Shown here one piece after another: positions 6,515 to 12,274 of a stretch of DNA of 22,529 bases. The DNA is taken from NCBI GenBank assembly GCA_040880365.1, contig JBBDIO010000175.1, positions 1 through 22,529 on the forward strand, written 5' to 3'. The translations under genes and the position numbers were made by a program. Origin of the DNA: JBBDIO01 sp040880365. GTDB taxonomy: Bacteria > Chloroflexota > Anaerolineae > Caldilineales > Caldilineaceae. The notes under the pieces are model-generated. The model was not told where the DNA came from, did no database searches, and worked only from the letters and a program-made list of their open reading frames with translations. Position 1 is the stretch's first letter. Every line of letters starts with the position of its first letter.

Positions 6515-7549
6515 ATGAAGTGGCTGGTGCAGCCGTATTGGAATCCAATCGAACGTCGCCCGCGCGCCGGATGGCGCGTCCTGATCCATTTTGCGACCTG
6601 GATACTGACCTATAGTCTGGTACAGATTGCTACAGGCAGCCCGCTCACCGCGCTGATCTACGACCGCGTGCCCGAACTGACCGATCTCACAGACCGCATT
6701 GTGGCGCAGGCGGTGACGGTCATCCTCTTTATGCTGTTAACCTGGGTGGTCACCCGCTATGTGGATCGTCGCCCATTGGCCCAACTGGGCTTGCAGATGG
6801 ATCGGCGCTGGTGGCAGGATTTTGGCTTTGGGCTGTTGCTGGGCGCGGGCGCTATGAGCGCGGTCTTTGGCGTCGAATACTGGGCGGGGTGGATCGAGAT
6901 CGACGGGCGCTTTTTTGCCCATGTAACCACGTTGCCCTTTGCTGTGGCAATTCTGGGGCCGGTGATGGTGTTTGTGGTGATTGGCATCACCGAAGAGGTG
7001 CTCTTCCGCGGGCATCAGTTGCGCAATCTGGCCGAAGGCTTGAATCTGGGTGCATGGCATCCCCGCTATGCCGTGTTGAGCAGTTGGCTCCTCTCTTCGG
7101 CCTTTTTTGGCCTTTTTCATGTATTCAACCCCTATTCCGACTGGATCAGCACACTCAATCTGGCGATTCTGGGCCTGATGTTCGGGCTGGGCTTCATCCT
7201 CACCGGGCGGCTGGGCCTACCCATCGGGCTGCACATCACCTGGAATCTGTTCATGGGCAATGTGTTTGGCTTTCCCGTCAGCGGTAACGATTTCACCTCT
7301 GCCTCAGTCTTCATCATTCGGCAACACGGTCCCTCGGCGTGGACGGGCGGGCCTTTTGGCCCCGAAGCCGGTTTAATTGGCATCCTCGCCATTCTTGTTA
7401 CCAGTTGGGCCGTTGTCTGGTGGGTGCGCAAACACTATGGACGGATTGAGCTGGATCTGAACCTGGCGCGCTATGAGGCTGGCATTGGGTTGACGCCCGG
7501 TGCAGAGCTGCCGACTGGCGATGCGGGGACGGCGGCAGAAAACGAGTGA
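6515..7549 (+). CDS. CPBP family intramembrane metalloprotease (Abi-like)
   Basis: A 344-aa polytopic membrane protein. The CPBP signature is present in order: EE at 160-161 with R165 (ITEEVLFRGHQLRNL), H202 in FFGLFHVFNP, and H240 with N244 in LPIGLHITWNLFMGN. These are the Glu/His residues that form the zinc site in Rce1/CPBP proteases. Several hydrophobic helices lie between residues 22 and 250, and the C-terminal tail (about 310-344) is hydrophilic and Gly/Ala-rich. Family members cleave prenylated proteins in eukaryotes and have roles such as peptide maturation or self-immunity in bacteria; the substrate here is unknown. The ATG at 6515 has no clear Shine-Dalgarno sequence, so the start is less certain than the frame. 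argH starts 55 bp downstream on the same strand and could be co-transcribed. Confidence 0.9.
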   Translation: MKWLVQPYWNPIERRPRAGWRVLIHFATWILTYSLVQIATGSPLTALIYDRVPELTDLTDRIVAQAVTVILFMLLTWVVTRYVDRRPLAQLGLQMDRRWWQDFGFGLLLGAGAMSAVFGVEYWAGWIEIDGRFFAHVTTLPFAVAILGPVMVFVVIGITEEVLFRGHQLRNLAEGLNLGAWHPRYAVLSSWLLSSAFFGLFHVFNPYSDWISTLNLAILGLMFGLGFILTGRLGLPIGLHITWNLFMGNVFGFPVSGNDFTSASVFIIRQHGPSAWTGGPFGPEAGLIGILAILVTSWAVVWWVRKHYGRIELDLNLARYEAGIGLTPGAELPTGDAGTAAENE

Positions 7550-7566
7550 CGGCAAAAACAAGTGCC
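7534..7566. repeat. Imperfect 16-17 bp tandem duplication spanning the CPBP stop codon
   Basis: GGCAGAAAACGAGTGAC (7534-7550) is followed by GGCAAAAACAAGTGCC (7551-7566), with a further partial unit GGCAACAGC. The first unit contains the TGA stop of the CPBP gene. Confidence 0.45.
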
Positions 7567-7604
7567 GGCAACAGCATCGCGCAGCAGAATAGATAGGGAT
7601 AGCC

Positions 7605-8990
7605 ATGTCGACCAAGTTGTGGGGCGGACGCTTTACCGGCCCGACAGATCCCCTGATGGAGCAGTTCAATGCATCGATTGGATTTGATCGGCGGCTGTGG
7701 CAGGCAGATATTCAGGGCAGCCAGGCCTATGCCCAGGCATTGGCCGCGGCGGGTCTCATCGATGCGACTGAGGCCGCCGCGATTGTGCAGGGGCTGGATA
7801 CTGTGGCGGCAGAGTGGGCCGCGGGGCAGTTTGTTTTGCAGGCGGGCGACGAAGATATCCACACTGCCAACGAGCGACGTTTGACGGAGTTGATCGGCGC
7901 GGTGGCAGGCAAACTGCACACCGGGCGCAGCCGCAACGATCAGATTGCCACCGATGTGCGCATCTGGCTGCGCGCCGAGATTGGCGGGCTGCAAGACGCG
8001 CTGCATCAGTTGATGGCTACTGCGGCCCAACGCGCGGCAGCCGAAGTGGATCTGCTCATGCCCGGCTATACGCATCTCCAGCCCGCGCAGCCTGTGCGCT
8101 GGAGCCACTGGCTTCTGAGCCACGCCTGGGCCTGGCAGCGCGATGCCCAGCGGTTGCACGAGTTGACCGCCCGCGTCAATGTGTTGCCTCTGGGCAGCGG
8201 CGCGTTGGCAGGCAATCCCTTTGCCATTGACCGCGCCCAACTGGCGAAGGCGCTGGGGTTTGGCGCGGTTTCGCCCAACAGCATGGACGCGGTGAGCGAC
8301 CGCGATTTCATCGCCGAGTTTCTGGCGTGGGCCGCGCTCACCATGATCCACCTCAGCCGCTTTGCCGAGGATCTGATCATCTACAGCAGTCGCGAGTTTG
8401 GTTATGTGACGCTGGCCGATGCCTATAGCACGGGCAGCAGTCTGATGCCCCAGAAGAAGAACCCCGATGGGCTGGAATTGCTGCGCGGCAAGACCGGGCG
8501 TGTAGTGGGGCGGCTCAATGGTCTGTTGATGACGTTAAAGGGCACACCCAGCACCTATAACAAAGACCTGCAAGAGGATAAGGAGGCGCTTTTCGACGGC
8601 GTGGATACGCTTTTGGCCTGTTTGCAGATTGCCGGGGGCGTGCTGGCGACCCTCACCCCCAATGTACAGGCTTTGCGCGGGGGGCTGGCTTCGGAGATGC
8701 TGGCAACCGATCTGGCCGAATATCTGGTGCGCAAGGGCGTGCCTTTTCGCGAGACGCATCATATCGCGGGCGACGCGGTGCGCATGGCCGAAACGCGCCA
8801 GGTGGGATTGGCCGAGTTGACGCTGGCAGATTTGCAGACCTTGCATCCGGCCTTTGAAGCAGATGTGGCCGCTGTGTGGGACTTTGAGACCAGTGTCGAG
8901 CGGCGCGATGTGGTGGGCGGAACCAGCCGGCGCGCGGTGCTGGCACAGGTCGAACAGATGCAGAGTTGGTTACAGGCGCAGACAGCGTAG
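7605..8990 (+). CDS. argH: Argininosuccinate lyase
   Basis: A 461-aa protein of normal family length. It starts MSTKLWGGRFTGPTDPLMEQ, contains EDIHTANERRLTELIG and LHTGRSRNDQIATDVR (105-119), the conserved TH pair in MPGYTHLQPAQPVRWSHW (T156, H157), and the fumarase/aspartase superfamily signature GSSLMPQKKNPD (277-288), where the second serine is the catalytic acid/base position. The enzyme splits argininosuccinate into arginine and fumarate, the last step of arginine synthesis, as a cytoplasmic homotetramer. The ATG at 7605 follows AGGGAT, a moderate ribosome binding site. No other arg gene is in the window; argG would usually be nearby, so the pathway is dispersed or its partner lies elsewhere. 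It ends 26 bp before a strong terminator. Confidence 0.97.
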   Translation: MSTKLWGGRFTGPTDPLMEQFNASIGFDRRLWQADIQGSQAYAQALAAAGLIDATEAAAIVQGLDTVAAEWAAGQFVLQAGDEDIHTANERRLTELIGAVAGKLHTGRSRNDQIATDVRIWLRAEIGGLQDALHQLMATAAQRAAAEVDLLMPGYTHLQPAQPVRWSHWLLSHAWAWQRDAQRLHELTARVNVLPLGSGALAGNPFAIDRAQLAKALGFGAVSPNSMDAVSDRDFIAEFLAWAALTMIHLSRFAEDLIIYSSREFGYVTLADAYSTGSSLMPQKKNPDGLELLRGKTGRVVGRLNGLLMTLKGTPSTYNKDLQEDKEALFDGVDTLLACLQIAGGVLATLTPNVQALRGGLASEMLATDLAEYLVRKGVPFRETHHIAGDAVRMAETRQVGLAELTLADLQTLHPAFEADVAAVWDFETSVERRDVVGGTSRRAVLAQVEQMQSWLQAQTA

Positions 8991-9016
8991 GTAGAGGGCG
9001 TAGACAAACGGCTTAG

Positions 9017-9057
9017 AGAATCGGCAGACTGTGGAAAATTCATAGTCTGCCGATTCT
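9017..9057 (+). terminator. Rho-independent terminator after argH
   Basis: A perfect 14-bp stem, AGAATCGGCAGACT (9017-9030) with AGTCTGCCGATTCT (9044-9057), a 13-nt loop, and a run of T (9057-9060) on the plus strand. It starts 26 bp after the argH stop. Confidence 0.9.
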
Positions 9058-9078
9058 TTTGCGAGAATTTTAAGGGTT

Positions 9079-9107
9079 TTGACAACGCACCTGATCTTTG
9101 TTACGAT
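9079..9107 (+). promoter_or_regulatory. Sigma70-type promoter upstream of the first ATPase pair
   Basis: A perfect -35 hexamer TTGACA (9079-9084) and TACGAT (9102-9107) are separated by exactly 17 bp. It lies just after the argH terminator and about 600 bp before the first ATPase gene, the next plus-strand gene, so the predicted 5' leader is long (about 590 nt). Confidence 0.5.
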
Positions 9108-9316
9108 TGCACACGGTTGAATCTAGTTTTCTCCTTTAGTCCTCCGGCAAGGCCTGTTCGCCGGCTCACCTACACGAGTCTCGGCAGTTACATCTCCGGG
9201 CCGTCGGTTGGCAGGAAGTTGGTCGGGTATCTTGTGCCAAACCTCATAGGGTATAGCCGCCGCGCGAATCACAGCAACCACAGTCTGGGGTTTTCGGGTG
9301 CATAGCCGCAGATCAT

Positions 9317-9346
9317 GAATCATCTGGTTGTGAATCATTTGATTGT
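9317..9346. repeat. 15-bp tandem duplication
   Basis: GAATCATCTGGTTGT (9317-9331) followed by GAATCATTTGATTGT (9332-9346); two mismatches. Confidence 0.65.
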
Positions 9347-9569
9347 GAACTATCGGGCGTGCTATAGCCATTCCGCAAGTCGACCCGCTGTGCGGTCGGG
9401 AAAATGTCTGAATCGGGCGAATTCCTACAGGCATATCCAGACTGGGTACACCAGCAGAGGGTCCGCATGAAGCCTTCATGTGTTTGGATACCCTTACGGC
9501 CTGTTTCATACGTCTTGTTTCCGGGGCAGGTCGGTTTTTCCCTAGCAGATAGCCAGGAGACTCGTTATC

Positions 9570-9593
9570 AGTCTCGAATTTAGTCTCGAAATC
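9570..9593. repeat. 12-bp imperfect tandem duplication
   Basis: AGTCTCGAATTT (9570-9581) followed by AGTCTCGAAATC (9582-9593). Confidence 0.5.
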
Positions 9594-9648
9594 ATTTCAG
9601 ACTGCTGAAAGGATTACACTTTTATCATGCGGAATAGCCGCGCACCGC

Positions 9649-9672
9649 TTGAATCTCTGCTTGAATCTCTGC
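9649..9672. repeat. Perfect 12-bp tandem duplication
   Basis: TTGAATCTCTGC is present twice without mismatch (9649-9660, 9661-9672), about 20 bp before the ribosome binding site of the first ATPase gene. Confidence 0.8.
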
Positions 9673-9706
9673 GATTCTTCGCTGCGCAATACAGGAGTAT
9701 GGCTTC

Positions 9707-10780
9707 ATGGCAAAGTTGCTAGAAGTGAAGAATTTGAAGACTCAGTTCTTCACCCAGGATGGCGTAGTACATGCAGTCAATGGTATTTCGTATTCGGTTG
9801 AGAAAGGTGAAACCGTTGCGATTGTAGGCGAATCGGGCAGCGGCAAAAGTGTCGGTGTGATGTCGCTGATTCGCCTGATTCCCCAGCCGCCGGGCAAAAT
9901 TGTCGATGGCGAAGTGTGGTTCGACGGTCAGGACTTGCTCACACTCTCTGAAGATCAGTTGCGCGAGGTGCGTGGCAATCGTATTGCCATGATTTTTCAG
10001 GACCCCATGACCTCGCTGAACCCGGTGCTCACCATCGGGCGACAAATCACCGAAGCGCTGGAATTGCATATGAAGATGGGGCGCGAGCAGGCGCGTCAGC
10101 GCGCGGTGCAGTTGCTGGAAATGGTCGGCATCTCTGGCGCCAGTTCGCGCCTGGATGATTATCCGCACCAGTTTTCGGGCGGGATGCGCCAACGCGTAAT
10201 GATTGCCATGGGCTTGAGCTGCGATCCCCAATTGTTGATTGCCGATGAGCCGACCACCGCGCTGGATGTGACCATTCAGGCGCAGATTGTAGATTTGGTG
10301 AACCGGCTCAAAGATGAATTGGGCATGGCGATTATCTGGATCACCCACGATCTGGGTGTGGTTGCGGGCATGGCGCAGCGGGTACTTGTCATGTACTCGG
10401 GCTACATCATCGAAGAATCGCCGGTAGATGAACTTTATGAGAACCCACGCCACCCCTATACCCTGGGTTTGTTGCGGTCGATTCCGCGGCTAGACCTGGG
10501 CCGCCAAAAGCGGTTGATCCCCATCGAGGGCTTGCCGCCAGATTTGTTGGAACTGCCCAACCAGTGTCCTTTTGCTCCCCGTTGCGCGTTTGTCTTCGAT
10601 AAATGTTGGCAAGAGAATCCACAGTTGGAACCCGTAGGCCCCGACCACCGTGCGGCGTGTTGGGCCGATCTGACTGATGTCGAGGTTTTGATAACCGATT
10701 CTGAGCGCGCCAAAGCCGACGCACATGCTGCCGCCGACGCCCAATATCGCGATCCAAATAGCAATGAGGAGACGGCGTAA
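9707..10780 (+). CDS. Oligopeptide/dipeptide-family ABC transporter ATPase, OppD/DppD-like
   Basis: A 357-aa cytoplasmic ATPase. Walker A GESGSGKS is at 41-48, the Q-loop in MIFQDPMTSLNP at about 98, the ABC signature FSGGMRQR at 156-163, Walker B LLIADEP near 177-182 and the H-loop in WITHDLG at about 214. The C-terminal oligopeptide-transporter extension carries four cysteines (287, 293, 300, 318) in CPFAPRC...C...C spacing, the arrangement linked to a 4Fe-4S cluster in mycobacterial OppD. MRQR with a Gly-Met signature is the usual form of the D-type subunit. The ATG at 9707 follows AGGAG at 9-nt spacing; an ATG 8 bp upstream is out of frame. It overlaps the next ATPase by 1 nt, so the two form a heterodimer pair. 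No permease or binding protein adjoins the pair directly. Residues 328-357 are a hydrophilic, Ala/Asp-rich tail. Confidence 0.94.
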   Translation: MAKLLEVKNLKTQFFTQDGVVHAVNGISYSVEKGETVAIVGESGSGKSVGVMSLIRLIPQPPGKIVDGEVWFDGQDLLTLSEDQLREVRGNRIAMIFQDPMTSLNPVLTIGRQITEALELHMKMGREQARQRAVQLLEMVGISGASSRLDDYPHQFSGGMRQRVMIAMGLSCDPQLLIADEPTTALDVTIQAQIVDLVNRLKDELGMAIIWITHDLGVVAGMAQRVLVMYSGYIIEESPVDELYENPRHPYTLGLLRSIPRLDLGRQKRLIPIEGLPPDLLELPNQCPFAPRCAFVFDKCWQENPQLEPVGPDHRAACWADLTDVEVLITDSERAKADAHAAADAQYRDPNSNEETA

Positions 10781-11805
10781 TGGCCGAAACAACAACTGCC
10801 ACCGGCGCAACAACTGCCACCGGCACAAGTCAACCAATTCTGGAAGTGCAGAATCTCAAGATGCACTTTCCGGTTACGCGGGGCATTATTTTTCAACGCC
10901 AGGTGGGTGCCATCAAGGCGGTCGATGGCCTGAATTTCACCATGTTCCCCGGCGAAACGCTGGGCATGGTGGGCGAATCGGGGTGTGGCAAATCTACCAC
11001 CGGGCGCGCCATCTTGCAGCTCTATCGTCCCACCGAAGGGCATGTGATCTTTGAAGGCAAAGACCTGACCGAGACCAAAGGCGAAGAACTGCGGCGGATG
11101 CGCCGGCGGATGCAGATGATTTTCCAGGATCCCTATGCCTCGCTCAACCCGCGCATGACCGTGGGCAGCATTGTGGGCGAACCGCTGGAAGTGCATGGCA
11201 TTGGCAGCACCAAAAAAGAACGCCAGGAACGGGTTCAGGAACTATTAAATATTGTAGGGCTTAATCCCTATTTCGTAAATCGGTATCCCCACGAGTTTTC
11301 GGGCGGGCAGCGTCAACGCATTGGTGTGGCCCGCGCCCTGGCTGTGAATCCGGCCTTCATCGTCTGTGATGAACCGATTTCTGCGTTGGATGTGTCGATT
11401 CAGGCCCAGATCATTAACCTGTTGGAAGATTTGCAGGAAGAGCTAGGTCTTACCTATCTGTTCATCGCCCACGACTTGTCGGTTGTGCGCCATATCTCCG
11501 ACCGCATCGCAGTCATGTATCTGGGGCGCATTGTAGAATTGGCCGACCGCGATGAGCTGTATGAAAATCCTATGCACCCCTATACCCAGGCTTTGCTTTC
11601 GGCGGTGCCCATCCCCGATCCCCAGATCGAGCGAAATCGTCAGCGCATTATTCTGGAAGGGGATGTCCCCAACCCGGCGAACCCGCCCAAAGGCTGCAAT
11701 TTCAACACACGCTGTCCGCGGGTGATGGATATCTGTCGCCAGGAAGACCCACCGTTCAAAGAGTATTCAGCAGGCCATTATGCGGCCTGTTTCTTGCACG
11801 AGTAG
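10780..11805 (+). CDS. Oligopeptide/dipeptide-family ABC transporter ATPase, OppF/DppF-like
   Basis: A 341-aa ATPase. It has Walker A GESGCGKST (65-73), MIFQDPYASLNPRM (Q-loop), signature FSGGQRQR (173-180), Walker B FIVCDEP (193-199) and H-loop FIAHDLS (H231). A C-terminal four-cysteine block, GCNFNTRC...C...C, is also present. GGQRQRI plus GCGKST are typical of the F-type subunit that partners OppD. The start ATG shares its A with the upstream TAA stop (TAATG) and follows GAGGAG, so translation is coupled. The N-terminus begins with a TTATG-type repeat that comes from an 18-bp DNA duplication and is probably dispensable. A strong terminator 33 bp past the stop ends this two-gene unit, separating it from the complete importer that follows. 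Confidence 0.94.
   Translation: MAETTTATGATTATGTSQPILEVQNLKMHFPVTRGIIFQRQVGAIKAVDGLNFTMFPGETLGMVGESGCGKSTTGRAILQLYRPTEGHVIFEGKDLTETKGEELRRMRRRMQMIFQDPYASLNPRMTVGSIVGEPLEVHGIGSTKKERQERVQELLNIVGLNPYFVNRYPHEFSGGQRQRIGVARALAVNPAFIVCDEPISALDVSIQAQIINLLEDLQEELGLTYLFIAHDLSVVRHISDRIAVMYLGRIVELADRDELYENPMHPYTQALLSAVPIPDPQIERNRQRIILEGDVPNPANPPKGCNFNTRCPRVMDICRQEDPPFKEYSAGHYAACFLHE
10790..10825. repeat. 18-bp tandem duplication at the start of the OppF-like gene
   Basis: CAACAACTGCCACCGGCG (10790-10807) is followed by the same unit ending in A (10808-10825). It encodes two copies of a six-residue T-T-A-T-G-type peptide near the N-terminus, in frame. Confidence 0.85.
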
Positions 11806-11837
11806 CCGAAAAAACGCAAGGTTTGCCCAAAAGAAGT

Positions 11838-11874
11838 CGCCTGTCCGAACAAATGGTTCGGACAGGTGCTTTTT
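11838..11874 (+). terminator. Rho-independent terminator after the first ATPase pair
   Basis: Stem CGCCTGTCCGAAC (11838-11850) with GTTCGGACAGGTG (11856-11868), 13 pairs including one G-U, a 5-nt loop AAATG, followed by CTTTTTA. It starts 33 bp after the OppF-like stop. Confidence 0.9.
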
Positions 11875-11966
11875 AGGGAGTCATCGCACATCTGTTCTTT
11901 GGTGCGCGTGCAGGTTCAATCACCCGTTGTCGGCTGCGTTCAAGGGTGGACGCTGCACTTTTTCGG

Positions 11967-11984
11967 TTAAGCGATACGCATGTG
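11967..11984. repeat. 18-bp direct repeat, copy 1
   Basis: TTAAGCGATACGCATGTG, identical to 12133-12150. The two copies start 166 bp apart, flank the palindromic element, and lie upstream of SBP1. Confidence 0.8.
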
Positions 11985-12045
11985 TTCAATGGTACGTTAT
12001 ATAAGAGTTAGCAATAGGTTGCAAAATTGATGCACGAGTCGCGTA

Positions 12046-12109
12046 GTAGGTCACCGCTCCTGCGGTGACACGGGCAGCAGAGAATATCACCGCAGGAGCG
12101 GCGACCTAC
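12046..12109 (+). repeat. Dispersed palindromic element, copy A (64 bp)
   Basis: Starts GTAGGTCACCGCTCCTGCGG and ends in CGACCTAC. The outer 23 bp at each end are inverted copies with one mismatch, and each half can also fold alone (TCACCGC-TCCT-GCGGTGA on the left). The first 25 nt are identical to copy C at 22329. No T run follows, so it is not a standard terminator. Confidence 0.85.
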
Positions 12110-12132
12110 CTAACCGTCCAATAACGTTTTAC

Positions 12133-12150
12133 TTAAGCGATACGCATGTG
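12133..12150. repeat. 18-bp direct repeat, copy 2
   Basis: Exact second copy of TTAAGCGATACGCATGTG (first at 11967-11984), 125 bp upstream of the SBP1 start codon. It could be a duplicated regulator site or the trace of a local duplication. Confidence 0.8.
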
Positions 12151-12274
12151 GTACATGTTGTATGTTGAACAGAGAGTATTAAACACAGAGTAGTATATAC
12201 GACATGTAGTAAGCAAGACATACGGTATGAAGTCGTCGCAACGAGTTCCCAACCCCAATTCTAAGGAGTGCCGA

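Larger units (their letters stand above)
9108..9706 (+). other. Gene-free leader before the first ATPase pair
   Basis: No supported gene. A minus-strand frame of 128 codons (9509-9123) has repetitive, family-less translation and is rejected. The stretch holds three short tandem duplications (9317-9346, 9570-9593, 9649-9672) and the start of a probable transcript from the promoter at 9079-9107. I recognise no known riboswitch consensus in it. Confidence 0.55.
11875..12274. other. Gene-free region upstream of SBP1
   Basis: No gene supported. It contains an 18-bp direct repeat pair (11967-11984 and 12133-12150), one copy of the dispersed palindromic element (12046-12109), and an AT-rich zone 12160-12225 with TATATAC-like sequence that probably includes the SBP1 promoter, although no clean -35/-10 pair could be fixed. 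The SBP1 frame remains open upstream to 12227, but the ribosome binding site supports the start at 12275. Confidence 0.5.

Noticed and set aside
9123..9509. A 128-codon minus-strand frame between argH and the first ATPase pair
   Set aside because: It has no recognised family, carries internal repeats from a DNA duplication, has no clear ribosome binding site, and is oriented against the flanking genes.
12046..12109. The palindromic elements as rho-independent terminators
   Set aside because: None of the three copies has a T run after the stem, and a separate canonical terminator already ends the first ATPase pair at 11838-11874.
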